Positions 47,301 to 58,171 of a DNA stretch of 64,000 nucleotides are shown here, piece by piece. The notes under the pieces are model-generated. The model did not search any database. It saw only the letters and a program-made list of their open reading frames with translations, and had not been told where the DNA came from. Each line of letters starts with the position of its first letter. The stretch's first letter is position 1. This DNA comes from Chimonanthus salicifolius. Its lineage: Eukaryota; Streptophyta; Magnoliopsida; Laurales; Calycanthaceae. Both the position numbers and the translations under genes were made by a program. The DNA lies in NCBI GenBank assembly GCA_013350335.1, contig CM023537.1, positions 9,666,438 through 9,730,437 of the forward strand. The letters are read 5' to 3'.

Positions 47301-50300
47301 TTTTTTTTTTGTCTCCTTTGTTTCTGATTTTGCACCTTTGGTGCCTCCTCTTCTTTTAATATAATCACCATTAAAAAAAAAAAGAGCAATAAAGTAACTT
47401 TCTACTATTTGATCAGTACTCCCGAGGATCATTGATAATGATGATCCTCAATACATCCTACTTAATGGAATGAAACACACTCCTCATTTCTTTGAACAAA
47501 CACTTTGAGGAGCACTTTGTAAATTTCTTTGTGGGTGATATTTTAACTTCGCTTTTCTGAAAATTTGAGGAAATTTTTCAAGTTCTCTGATTGGTGTCCT
47601 TGGGTTGTATTCTGCATCCATGGCAAGGTAGATCCTAAGGCCTAACTAAAGCATTTTGTGAGCCAATTGTTAATTATGATTTGTACCTGGATGACAACGT
47701 GTAGTGTATTTATGAGTTCTTAAATCTGTACATATTATAAGGGAAATGTGTTGTTGATGGGCATGTAAATTACGAACTTCATGGTTTCTGTAGAAACCCC
47801 ATCATGTTGCTTTGATATATTTACAGTTACACGATAGACTTAAGAATTATCCTGTGTGAAACTTCTGTTATGTTTTCGTGTTGCCTTGATGGTGCAAACA
47901 ACACCCTCCTTGATGTAGGATGGGTTGTGGGAGCCTATTTGGATCTTTTGGATCAACAATATTATGCCCATTGTAATCCCCAGGGGTGTTGGCCTGGTGG
48001 TCAAGAGTCTTGCATGCGGCAACAAGGTCTTGGGGTCAATTCCTGGCCAGCCCCTCTGGGGTACTTTCCGTGGGTTATGTATAGAGTAAGGTCCACTGCT
48101 TTAATCCGACATGTGTGTGTAGGGAGACGTGCACATACCACGAAGGACCAGTCGGGCGAGACACCTGGACACCTTCGATCATCAAAAAAATATTACATCT
48201 ATTGTAGTCCTTATTTAAAAAATTAGGTTAAAATTAGTAGTTATGTTACTTTTATAAGTTTCTGATTTTTTGTTATTTTTAGCAAGTTGATAATTCTGTA
48301 TTTTCGTTCTTTTCTTTATGGCCAAGTTAGGAGGTTTAATTTTTATGCAATTGCTAAAATTAAGGCTACACTTATGGTAGGTTGGGTTAGGATTCTCTTT
48401 CTTGAGCATTAGGTTAGGTTTTAGGGTTGTTTTGAGACTTTATATGTGGATGTACGTAGTATGGCGAATTGAAGAAGAAGAAAATAATTGAACTCTTTGA
48501 TTCTACTTGTTTTTGTTCCTCTCTCTTTGAATTTTTTATAGGATGAAGGTGCTCTTGTTCTTGGTCCCTTAGCTGCACTGTGTAATTCCTGGCAAAAAAA
48601 ATAAGAGTAAAGGAAAAAGTAAACAGAGGAAGAAAAAAAGCTCTCAGAAGAGTTCTTGCAGTGGTAGCAATTCAAAGCAGTGTCTGCACAATGCAACAGA
48701 ATGTAGCACCTTGTTACAAGACATCTAGATAACAATATTAAACTACCACTCAAGAGACAGGAACAAGAAAATGATAACAATATAAAAGGTAAATAAAAAT
48801 TTAAAAATTGTCTCTACCATGCATTTATTTATTTATTGTTTGGTTTGGTGATTATATTCATTTACCTTGCTTTTCTTTATTAGGACATTATTTAAAAAAG
48901 GAATGCAAGTGGGTGGGCCTGTTTTCGGTTTTATGGTGTTTCTATCCCTAACTTGATAATCCAAGAGCAAGGCAAAACCATCTTTCAAAAAATGTGAACT
49001 AAGCTGGACCAGTCTGTTACACATTGTTGGAACTTCAGCCTGGTCTGGAGAAGGTTCTTTACCATTATTATTATGCAGTGAAATAGGCTTGGACCATCTG
49101 GCCATATAATTTAACCCAAATTAGGGTGGTTTCCCCTGCATATATTTTACTTCTTGTCAGTCTCTACACTCGACAGGACATTTGTAATCTTGATTGATAG
49201 ATATCACTTAAAAGCCACGATTGATAGATTGGATAGATTAGTGTACTTGCTTGAGCTCTTCTTTTTATTTCATGATATTTCCACAATTTTAACATTGCAC
49301 ACTTAGTATGAAGTAAAATGTGCTGATAGAACATATGCATGAATACAGTCCACGGTGTAGAATATGCTTTTGGGGCACATGATTATCCAACAAGTGGGGT
49401 TTTTGAGGTTGAGCCTCGACAGTGCCCAGGCTTCAAGTTTAGGAAGTCTATATTCATGGGCACAACATGCTTGGACCCACTTCAGATCAGAGAGTTCATG
49501 GAGCGCCACTCTGTCAATTACAATGGTGATACCTATCATTTGATTGTCAAGAACTGCAACCATTTCTGCAAGGATATCTGTTACAAGTTGACTGGAAACA
49601 AAATTCCAAAATGGGTGAATCGACTTGCAAAAATAGGTAAGTAAACTCATTTTGGATTACTATTTAATTTTGATATGAACTGTATCCAAAGGTGAGTGCA
49701 ACCTTGTAAAATTCCTGATTTACCAAACAAAACTGAGGGCAGGCACATTCCTCAGTGATTGAATTAAATGGTTAGTGACTTCCTATGTTGCAGACACTTA
49801 AAAAATGTGTAACGTACCCGTGTGGACACTTGTGGACACTGTGCACCCATGCCGGATACTTGTAGGTACTTGTAGACACTCGTATCAATTCTTCATGGAC
49901 TATTTTAGTGTTTTGAAACATTACTTTTTCAGGATGACTAAGAAACATATTTCCCCTTTTAAAACCTTTGTCACCTAAATGTTTAGAGTAAAACTAGTAT
50001 ATTATTTCCTCTTGGTATTATTTTCAAGCCTTATTTTCATTTCAAATAAACTTAGATTTAATTTTATTTAAATATGGTGCTGTCCCTATGTCCTATTTTT
50101 TTGGGGTCGCCATATCCGACACCTTGTACCCATGTCCGAAACCGACATTCATACCTTTACTCATGCAACTTAGACGACTTCTAGTTCAAAATATGTTTGA
50201 GGAAGTATTCAATCGGCTTTACAGTTTCCTGAGCTCAGTCCTGTAGCTCTTGTAGTTCTGGAGAAAAGTAAAAACAAGCAAATCCCTCAGTGGGGCCCAC

Positions 50301-51681
50301 TTTTTTCCCATGGTGATAGATCTATTAGAAAGGTCTATGCTTGAATATGTGGCTCGCTGAAATCACCTTGATTGGATCCTTAAAGATGTGATTTTAAAGG
50401 CTAAGTTTAGGAATTAAATAAATAAAAGGATGATCACCCGCACACTTGTGTATGGCATATTACCATGCACATTTAGGCATGGACCTACCAAATAAGTTGG
50501 TGATGGGTTCATTAGAAAGGTCTTCTCCTGAATTTGTGGCCCAACAAAAATCACCTTAATTGAATCAATCAAACGACATTTTTTAAGCTCTTTGAAATTT
50601 GATCAGTTTATATTATTTTTTTGTCTTTCTATTTTGCAGCTTTTAGAAACATGGCTTGATTGATTCAATCATGGTAATCTTTTGTTGGTCACATATTCAG
50701 GAAAAAACCTTTTAAATGGACCCATCACCATCCTCATTTGGTGGACGCCGTGCCTAGTTGTGTGGGGTAATACACTACACACCAGTGTGCTGGTGATCAT
50801 GTCACGGATAAATAATTCAGAGTGATTAAAATTTTGAGAGCTTAAAAAACATGGCTTGATTGATCTTAATCAAGATGATTTTTTGTGGGCCCAACGTTTA
50901 AGTAGACTTTTCCAAGTGACCAACAATTACGGGTGACCTATGGCAGAAGCTTTCACCCATGGACTATGTTGTCATCCAATCTAGCCATGCATTTGAAGTT
51001 GCGAACAAAACTGATGCTGAGAATCAGTCACCATTGGATGAGAAAGGGAAAGAAACCTACTTATGAATTGTCCATACAGTGGCCCAGCGGTCTACTATTT
51101 GTCTGAGATCACCAGTTAATCATTTATGATTACTTCCTTCTTGGCTTTCAGAAAAGGAAAAAATAAATAAATGAAAGCTACACTTTATAGTGTTAGTATT
51201 TACAATGTCACAGTACCGGCTTATCTGTTTTCATGAGTTTATCATGTCTGCCATCCTTTATTTGTAACAATAGGGTTAAAGTCGAATATCTGTTTTAAAA
51301 TGTCAATGAAGTCTTTTCTCATCTATCAAACAAATCTTGAACCAAAGTCTTCTACGCCCACGTCACATCGTATATTCCCTTCAAACACCAAGGTTTTATG
51401 CCACCAATCATATTTTCGTAGGGTCTCTCTGCAACTGTATCCTCCCTGAGGCACTTCAGGTTTCTGCTGTTCGTCATGAGCCTGATTTCGAAGCTTTGGA
51501 AGGTGAGAAAACGAGGCTGAGAAGTGCTTTCAGTTGTCTGTCATCAATCTCGATGCGACAGAAGCATCTATCAGCATCTTCTCTCTTATTAAGCTCGCCC
51601 TTGAAAGGATGCTTGACATCGTTGGAGTTGAGAAGGTCCAACAACAACTTATTGCAGGATGCTTCACATCGTGGGAGTTGA
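44396..51681 (+). CDS. PPPDE/DeSI-type deSUMOylating isopeptidase-like protein
   Basis: Three coding exons (44396-44605, 49349-49636, 51422-51681) join with GT-AG introns of matching phase. The family is clear: MKLRSKKGWSSILPL at the N-terminus, PVYLNVYDLTPMNGYAYW, the catalytic His in GIFHSGIEVHGVEYAFG, PTSGVFEVEPRQCPGF, the catalytic Cys in VKNCNHFCKD, KIPKWVNRLAKIG and LPEALQVSAVRHEPD. It resembles the Arabidopsis protein At4g17486. PPPDE proteins are papain-fold cysteine peptidases thought to remove SUMO or ubiquitin-like tags. About 252 residues are expected. Two oddities: a frame break in exon 1, placed by homology near 44459-44470 (the ATG frame would stop at 44501), and a 50-bp tandem duplication at the end that changes the last residues. 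Activity is inferred from family membership only. Confidence 0.9.
45023..45180 (-). mobile_element. LINE 3'-end fragment, minus strand
   Basis: A T-run at 45023-45038 (a poly-A tail on the minus strand) is followed by sequence whose reverse complement gives attaatatatgaaccatttc, the same terminal words as the LINE at 45728-46645. It is strongly 5'-truncated. No clear target duplication was found. Confidence 0.65.
45728..46645 (+). mobile_element. 5'-truncated L1-type LINE
   Basis: A 918-bp insertion flanked by a perfect 15-bp duplication, aattggttccaaata (45713-45727 and 46646-46660), ending in an A-run. It encodes the C-terminal part of LINE ORF2. One stretch reads DNNGIFSVKSFSWM, IWSTKAPPRIIGFLWMAG and CPFCLHASEESNHLLIHC (the zinc-binding reverse-transcriptase domain), and a later one LWQLSLFATIWSLWWECNN. 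A frame change separates the parts. It lies in intron 1 of the DeSI-like gene. Confidence 0.92.
47238..47383 (+). mobile_element. Very short 5'-truncated LINE
   Basis: Ends in an A-run and is flanked by the 9-bp duplication gagcaataa (47229-47237 and 47384-47392). Its sequence ('gcacctttggtgcctcctc', 'cttttaatataatcacc') resembles plant LINE 3' UTRs. It lies in intron 1 of the DeSI-like gene. Confidence 0.75.
47980..48190 (+). mobile_element. tRNA-derived SINE with decayed target duplication
   Basis: Box-A-like gttggcctggtggtcaagag and box-B-like ggggtcaattcc, then a body with 'tgtgtgtagggagacgtgc' and an end in 'tcgatcatcaaaaaaa'. The flanks tattatgcccattgtaatcc (47960-47979) and tattacatctattgtagtcc (48191-48210) match at 15 of 20 bases. 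The same family appears at about 60895-61090. Confidence 0.75.
48421..49348. other. Rest of DeSI-like intron 1, no element recognised
   Basis: AT-rich intronic sequence without recognisable coding or repeat structure, ending at the acceptor aatacag just before 49349. Confidence 0.5.
49795..50175. repeat. Dispersed repeat, copy 2
   Basis: Homologous to 13985-14430; see that entry. It lies in intron 2 of the DeSI-like gene. Confidence 0.55.
50431..50800. mobile_element. Foldback MITE with about 145-bp arms
   Basis: The left arm, 50431-50572, starts tgatcacccgcacacttgtg. The right arm, 50656-50800, ends in the mirrored form cagtgtgctggtgatca. The arms also share 'ggtgatggg(t)tc' and 'gattgaatcaatcaa'-type words in opposite orientation. 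The loop is about 85 bp. Related but more diverged mirrored words flank it (50320-50400 and 50850-50930), suggesting it inserted into an older copy of the same family. Confidence 0.7.
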
Positions 51682-51706
51682 GAAGTTCCAACAACTACTT
51701 ATTGAA
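51607..51706 (+). repeat. 50-bp tandem duplication at the end of the DeSI-like coding region
   Basis: Unit 1, 51607-51656, and unit 2, 51657-51706, both begin ggatgctt(g/c)acatcgt. 50 is not a multiple of three, so unit 2 is read in another frame and the protein stops at 51681 after a short novel tail (DASHRGS). Confidence 0.85.
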
Positions 51707-53580
51707 GGAAAGGTAAGGCTGTTTTCAGAATGTTTCCCAAGTTCGAATTGCTCAAGGGTTTGGATCACCTTTCTATACAAAAAGCTTCACCATCATGTTG
51801 TAAAAAAATCTTGAAGCTTCATGCCTGCTATGCTTGTAGGACAAGCTCTTTAGTTAGATGTACGTTGGCACTTGTTTTAATACTAATTGTCTTTTGATTT
51901 GTATTTTTTCCATGGTGAACTATCTGGAGTACTGTTATTTCATAGCAGGTGAAGGAAAGTAGGAATCAAGATGTATTACAACTTCTCTGGCTTTGTTCCT
52001 GGTCTTTTGTAAGTTATGCTTGAGCTTGTTCATTATTGAAGAGCAATACCCTTTTCTGTATGAAGCAGTGTTTTTTTTTTCTTGTTATTTTATTACTTTT
52101 TAAACAACTTCCTTCTCATACAAATGCTGTTTCCATGCGTTAATGGTTCGTTATTGCAAGTGAGGGCCCAAGTGAGCTATGCTGTGAACCAATAGATCAC
52201 ATAATCATTGGGGCAAATCCAAGAATTTTATGTCAAGAGGACTAAGGTAAACTTCTACGATTTTTAACTAACGCCTGAATTTGGGAAAAATCTTGAAATA
52301 TAATGGCCTTCTGCCAAAATCCGACCTACTTAGATCAAAATTTGCAATGCATTGACCTATTTTTCTTATAATAAAGTAAACAAATTGGAAATGATTAACT
52401 TCAAATTTTTGTTTAAATGTGAATTGGCAATGGCTTCCTAAGGAGAAGATGATATTTTGAAGTTCTTCAATTTCGTGTTGGCAACTGTATAGTCTTTCAT
52501 GAACATGCTCATGTGCCGGCGATAGTCTTGGGGTGGCCATGGCCCCCCTCCACTGCCCCAAGGTCCTCTTTAGGGGTCCATTACCCCAACCAGTAGTCCC
52601 CCAACCTATGTTCCATTACTAAGTTCTTGCTTCTCCCATACATCGTGGCTTATAATACTTTTCAACTTTGTTGGTATATGTCATGATAGAAGGTCAATTA
52701 TATAGCTCTTTTTAAATTTTAATTAGTAAAAGTACATATTGATGTGATATTTTTGGATGTACATAGAAAATTTCCGTTGATATGTAATTAAAGATTCATG
52801 GGGACTGTTCGAAATTCGAAATACCCAGGACCTACATGCATATTGAATTAGTTGAACAAAATATTTGATTGTTGTTGAACATTGTTGAATGCTTGAATGA
52901 AATGTATGGGGGCCAGTCTCCCAACTCTCACAACAGCAGTCTTTTAGAGAACGGAATGTGCAGGGTTTAACTGGTTCAACTGATACTAAAGCCTATTCAA
53001 AAAGCATTTTACTTTCTACTTTTCTTTCTTCTACCAAATTGAATTTCATCAGGATGAATTTAAGCCTTCGATTTTGGGCTGGACTAAGCTTGGGCTTGGA
53101 TTAAATTTATCAAAATTGGTCCATTTTCCAGCTTGAAATTATATACAGTATACGTTTAAGGTAAATGCCTAACATGAGCAAACAACAGTCAGCTTGAAGG
53201 CCCCATGTGGAGCCCAATTCTAGATTGAAAAGATAAATGATTTAGATGATGATGAAGATGGATATCTTTCTAATGAAAGAGAAATCTAAAGATTTTGTCA
53301 TTCATAGTTATCATTTTTTGTTGTTTGGCGTAATAAAGAGTTTTTATAATGATTCATCAATAAAATTCTTCTTTATTGTCAGGTAGTTGAAGTGTGTTTA
53401 AAATGAGTAATATCATATAATAAATAGTGCAAGTAGGTCAAGTTTCGGGGTGTTAAGCAATCCAACCCTTAAATCTAACAAAAAAAATCATAAGCTGGAT
53501 TAGGTTATATGTCACTTAATGGACCGAGGAGTGTTTAGGCGTGGTACAGTAGTTGGGCTGCATCATAGGCCAAGGGTCAT
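51682..53580. other. DeSI-like 3' UTR and intergenic sequence
   Basis: The transcript probably ends by about 52080. A donor-like gtaagg at 51715 and an acceptor-like catagcag at about 51947 suggest a spliced 3' UTR. The rest is non-coding. At 52480-52560 a minus-strand open frame is not supported by similarity. Confidence 0.4.
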
Positions 53581-53599
53581 TAATCATAGATACTTGGTA

Positions 53600-53877
53600 A
53601 GTTGGTATGGTTAGATTGGGCCATGGGCTGTCTAAGTTATGGATCAGATCATAGGGTAGGATAGGTTGACCATGGGTCATGGGTTCAAGTTTTTGGGTCA
53701 TGGAACATGAGTTGTCAAGTCAAGTCATGGATCAGATCATAAGGTAGGCTAAGTTAACCATGGGCGATGGGCTGTTAAGTTATGGATCAGTTCATAGGGT
53801 AGGTTTGGCTGACCATGGGCCATGGGTTCAAGTTTTTGGGTCATGCCCCATGGATTAGGTCATGGACCATGAGTTAC
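53600..53877. repeat. Minisatellite around ccatgggtcatggg words, left part
   Basis: Units of about 55-90 bp repeat 'atggatcagatcata(a)ggtagg', 'gaccatgggtcatggg' and 'caagtttttgggtcatg'. The array is split by the Ty3/gypsy element and resumes at 60069. Confidence 0.75.
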
Positions 53878-54767
53878 TGATGCAGCACATCACGTGTGAC
53901 ACACACGTGAGGCCTAAAACAAACAAGTCAAAAGGGGAATAAAATTCTAAAAGGAGTAAAACTCCTTTCCCAACCCATCTCTCCTCCCTTTCTTAACCCA
54001 TCTCTTCCGTTCTTTCCTTCTTCCCTTATTTCTTCACCGCATAGGCACCTACAATGGCGACGGAAGTGGCGAAGGTGCCGACAACCCCGACAAATCAGGG
54101 ACCTCTTTCTATTCTCCTTTATTTTCTTATCCTTTCCTTGTTTAATTTTACTTCCTATTTTTGTGTTTAGGGTATGTATATAAATACCCCTTTTGTAGAT
54201 TGTAAGGGATAGAATTGATTAATTAATAAAATAGATTGAGATTCTTCTCTGCTGTTTGTGTTTGTTCTTGATTTCTCTTTGGGTTTTGCACACGCCGGCG
54301 TTCGTCTGCAACCCGTCGAGTTTGTCTTCTCCATCCTCTGCCTACAAGCAGCAGGCTGGGTTTTCCGCCGGATCTGTAAGCACCATCGCCCGCTCGTTGG
54401 TGTCTCTGCTGTTCTGCGTCATATTGCAGCCAGACCTGTCATACGGGTAGTGCTTCAGATATTGAAGTCAGGTTCGTCCACTTCTTCCTTTCACCCATCC
54501 CCTTACTCCACTTCAGCCCCATACTGCCTATTCTTCATTATCCAGTCTTCTTATCTCACACCAACCAGATTCATCTCCATTTACCAATAGCCATCTCTTT
54601 ATTCTATTACCAGTAGCTTCCCTTTATAAACATCTCCACCCAACTTTGGCCATACCATTATAACTTCATATCACCATTTACCCATTTTAATTTCCGTTGA
54701 CCTGGTTCCATATTCATTAGAACTCAGATTACACTCAAACTTTATAAATCCGATCCCCGCTGCGTCA
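53878..54767 (+). repeat. 5' LTR of the Ty3/gypsy element
   Basis: 890 bp, TG...CA. Contains a TATA box and a polyadenylation signal (listed separately). A 110-residue open frame in the LTR lacks an ATG start and similarity and is not called as a gene. Confidence 0.93.
54177..54186 (+). promoter_or_regulatory. LTR TATA box
   Basis: TATATAAATA in the 5' LTR, repeated at 59477-59486 in the 3' LTR. An AATAAA signal follows at 54225-54230, so the R region is probably short and starts around 54210. Confidence 0.7.
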
Positions 54768-54769
54768 AG

Positions 54770-54783
54770 TGGTAATCAGAGCC
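54770..54783 (+). other. Primer-binding site (initiator Met tRNA type)
   Basis: TGGTAATCAGAGCC lies two bases after the 5' LTR. It matches the usual initiator-Met site TGGTATCAGAGC except for one extra A. Confidence 0.75.
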
Positions 54784-54825
54784 TAGATTTTAAAAAAAAA
54801 AAAAAAAGAAAAAAAAATATATTCC

Positions 54826-56868
54826 ATGGCTGCCACTCCCAATCTTGAAGACAATCAGGCTGTCACTAGGGCTGAGATGAATGCAGTTCAACATTCCATT
54901 GAAGATTTGCGAGTGATGATGCAACAACTCCTTAACCGCGACAATCGACGTGATCGTGACAATCGTGGTAGGAGACGCCCAGTTCGACCCGAGTATGACT
55001 CTAGCGATGAGGAGTCAGAAGACAACCGTGAGCCTCCGGACAACAAGAATAATCGAAAATACCGTCCAAAGATGGATTTACCATCTTTCAACGGTCAACT
55101 TCACGTCGAAGGCTTCCTTGACTGGCTCTCTGAGGTCGAACTCTTCTTTGATTGTATGGAAATCGATGAGGCACAGAAAGTAAAGCTGGTAGCCAGCCAA
55201 CTCAAGGCCGGAGCAACCGCATGGTGGCAACAGCTAGAAGCCTCCCGAAGGCGACAAGGGAAGCGTCCTATCAATTCATGGACGCGAATGAGAGAATTGC
55301 TGCGGACTCGCTTCCTTCCCGCTAATTATGAACAAGTTCTTTTCGAGCAGTATCAGAATTGCCGTCAGGGTAATCGTGCAGTTTGTGACTACGCAGAAGA
55401 GTTCTATCGCCTTTCTGCCAAAGCCGACTTGCCTGAGACTGAAACCCAACAAGTCTCACGATTCTTAGGTGGTCTTCGCGTTTCACTTCGTGACTGCTTC
55501 AGATATCAGCCTGTTCACACTTTGAGCGAGGCAGTTCAGTTAGCCACAACAGCTGAAAGTCAGAATGATCGCTCGGGAGGAAGGAATACACAGATGGCTA
55601 GGCACACCCTTCCATCAACTTCTTCGACTCCACCACCAGCCTCAGGACGTACTTCTCAACAGACAGTACCTCCTCGACAAGTTCCACCACGGAACCAACC
55701 AGTTGCCCCGCCGAGGTCTGCCGCTGGCCAAGACACAGGACGAAACAACCCGTACGCCCGACCTATGGCAGGCAATTGCTTTCGTTGTGGTCAGCCAGGA
55801 CACCGTTCAAATAATTGTCCTACTCGTCATCCAGTTGCAATTACCACTAATGAAGCCCAGGATGAAGAAGATGAGTACGTTGAAGGGCAAGAAGAAGATG
55901 TTGTTGACAATGAAGAAGACTATGTCGACTATGGAGATGAAGGATCCTCTTTGGTGGTTCGCAGATTGCTATGCACACCAAGGAAGGACCTCCCATCACA
56001 ACGTCATAAGATCTTCAGGACTCGATGCACCGTCAACGATAAAGTCTGTGATGTTATCATTGATGGCGGTAGCTGCGAGAATATGATCTCCCAGTTGATG
56101 GTAGACAAGTTGGGCTTGCCGACCCAACCACATCCCTCTCCCTACTTGGTCGGATGGATCAAGAATGTGGAAGATACTCGAGTAACGAAGCAGTGCCTCG
56201 TCTCCTTCTCCCTTGGTAAGAGATACAAAGATGAAGCCCTCTGCGACGTTGTTGATATGGACGTCAGCCACATGATTTTGGGCCGCCCGTGGCAGTACGA
56301 CGTTGATTCCCACCATTGGGGACGTGCAAATATCTTCAGCTTTTGCAAAGATGGAGTAACAGTCACCCTCGGCACCAAGTCAGGAAAAGGCCACCATCCA
56401 CCACCACCTGAGAAAAAAGAGTCTTTTCTCCTAGTCAACAATATTGAGAGCGAGTCACGTGAAACAGGTGAAGTCGTTGCATTGGTCGTCCGGGAACCAG
56501 ACTCAGTAGCCGTACCGGCCCCACCAGAGGTAACCCCAATTCTGGACGAGTTCCAAGACTTGATGCCAGATGAACTTCCAGATGGCTTGCCTCCGACTCG
56601 GGACATCCAGCATCACATAGATCTTGTCCCTGGAGCCAGTTTGCCACACCTGCCCCACTACAGGATGAGCCCTAAGGAGTATGATATCTTACAGGGCCAA
56701 GTGGAGGACTTATTGCACAAGGGCGTGATTCGCACCAGCATGAGCCCATGTGCCGTTCCAGCATTGTTGACACCCAAGAAGGACGGAAGTTGGCGAATGT
56801 GCATTGACAGTCGTGCCATCAACAAAAATCACTGTCAAGTACCGGTTTCCCATTCCTCGCTTGGATGA
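54826..56868 (+). CDS. Gag, protease and start of reverse transcriptase
   Basis: 680 codons from an ATG. Gag comes first, with the capsid-like segment [20 protein letters not shown] near residues 85-105. The zinc knuckle [14 protein letters not shown] is near residue 319. Next is the aspartic protease region with IIDGGS near residue 412, where the usual D-S/T-G is D-G-G. The reverse transcriptase begins with HHIDLVPG and [19 protein letters not shown]. The frame is lost at an A-run at 56824-56828, after which about 13 unrelated residues precede the stop. The break looks like a one-base insertion; the coding sequence continues in the frame described next. Confidence 0.92.
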   Translation: MAATPNLEDNQAVTRAEMNAVQHSIEDLRVMMQQLLNRDNRRDRDNRGRRRPVRPEYDSSDEESEDNREPPDNKNNRKYRPKMDLPSFNGQLHVEGFLDWLSEVELFFDCMEIDEAQKVKLVASQLKAGATAWWQQLEASRRRQGKRPINSWTRMRELLRTRFLPANYEQVLFEQYQNCRQGNRAVCDYAEEFYRLSAKADLPETETQQVSRFLGGLRVSLRDCFRYQPVHTLSEAVQLATTAESQNDRSGGRNTQMARHTLPSTSSTPPPASGRTSQQTVPPRQVPPRNQPVAPPRSAAGQDTGRNNPYARPMAGNCFRCGQPGHRSNNCPTRHPVAITTNEAQDEEDEYVEGQEEDVVDNEEDYVDYGDEGSSLVVRRLLCTPRKDLPSQRHKIFRTRCTVNDKVCDVIIDGGSCENMISQLMVDKLGLPTQPHPSPYLVGWIKNVEDTRVTKQCLVSFSLGKRYKDEALCDVVDMDVSHMILGRPWQYDVDSHHWGRANIFSFCKDGVTVTLGTKSGKGHHPPPPEKKESFLLVNNIESESRETGEVVALVVREPDSVAVPAPPEVTPILDEFQDLMPDELPDGLPPTRDIQHHIDLVPGASLPHLPHYRMSPKEYDILQGQVEDLLHKGVIRTSMSPCAVPALLTPKKDGSWRMCIDSRAINKNHCQVPVSHSSLG

Positions 56869-58171
56869 TATGCTAGATATGCTTGAAGGAGCCAAAGTCT
56901 TCTCCAAACTGGATCTCAGAAGCGGGTATCATCAAATCCGCATCCGGCCCGGAGATGAATGGAAGACTGCCTTCAAGACCAAAGAAGGACTTTATGAATG
57001 GATGGTGATGCCGTTCGGACTCTCCAACGCGCCAAGTACGTTCATGCGGCTGATGAACCAAGTATTGAAGCCTTTCATTGGGAAGTTTGTCGTTGTCTAC
57101 TTCGACGACATTCTCATCTACAGCCGTTCAAAGGAGGATCACCTGCAGCATCTACGCGAAGTATTCCAGGTACTCAAGGACAATAGTTTATATGTTCATA
57201 AAAAGAAGTGTACTTTTCTTGCAGATAAGCTTGTCTTCCTGGGGTACGTTGTTGGATCCTCTGGAATACAAGTCGATGAAGAGAAGGTCCGTGCTATCCG
57301 TGAGTGGCCCACTCCACGAACGGTTAGTGATATTAGGAGTTTCCATGGCCTTGCAACCTTCTATCGACGGTTTGTGAAGAATTTCAGCAGTGTTGCCGCT
57401 CCACTCACTGAATGCCTAAAGAAGAAACAATTCACATGGACCGAAGCTGCTGAAAAGAGTTTCAACTTGATTAAGGAGAAACTCACCACTGCTCCTGTCT
57501 TAGCCTTGCCAAGCTTTGAGAAGTTGTTCGAAGTCGATTGTGATGCCTCTGGAGTTGGCATTGGAGCAGTTTTATCTCAAGAAGGCAGACCTGTGGCTTA
57601 TTTCAGTGAAAAGCTAAGCGATGCACAGAAGAAATGGTCTACCTATGAGCAAGAGATGTATGCGGTAGTTCAAGCTTTGAAGCATTGGAGACACTATTTG
57701 ATACAGCGAGAGTTCATCCTTTACACAGACCATCAGGCTCTCAAGTACCTAAATGGTTCAACCACTCCAAACCGCAACCATGCCAGATGGATTGCTATCA
57801 TTCAAGGATTCACCTTTGCGCTTAAACATAAAGCCGGACAACAAAATAAAGTTACCGATGCTTTAAGTCGAAAAACAGCTCTACTCAACATCGCACGAGG
57901 TGAGATAATTGGCTTTGATTTTCTTAAAAACTTATATGCAGATGATGAAGATTTTGCAAATGAGTGGAAGTGTCTCCATGAAGAAAAGCCTTATAAAGGG
58001 GAATTTCAATTCCATGACGGGTTCTCTTTAAAGGTACACAGCTATGTATCCCACGCAGTTCACTTCGAGAGCACCTCATACGGGAATTGCATGGAGGTGG
58101 CCTTGGAGGTCACTTTGGAAAAGATAAAAGCATTGCTCAGGTTGAAGAACGCTACTATTGGCCCCAGCTAA
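56826..58171 (+). CDS. Reverse transcriptase and RNase H (frame-shifted continuation)
   Basis: The open frame continues from the A-run. It shows [12 protein letters not shown], the fingers/palm segments [15 protein letters not shown] and [17 protein letters not shown], the catalytic YFDD, then [12 protein letters not shown]. The RNase H part has [16 protein letters not shown], the tether-like [10 protein letters not shown] and DALSR. It loses frame at about 58025-58030 in a T-run; the last roughly 47 residues to the stop at 58171 are out of frame. This looks like a one-base deletion. Confidence 0.9.

Noticed and set aside
52268..52561. 97-codon minus-strand frame
   Set aside because: No recognisable motif, and no splice or promoter context.
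54258..54590. 110-codon frame in each LTR copy of the gypsy element
   Set aside because: It has no ATG start and no family similarity, and is present only because the LTR is duplicated.
55996..56606. Minus-strand frames of over 100 codons inside gag-pol
   Set aside because: They are shadows of the real coding strand, with no motifs.
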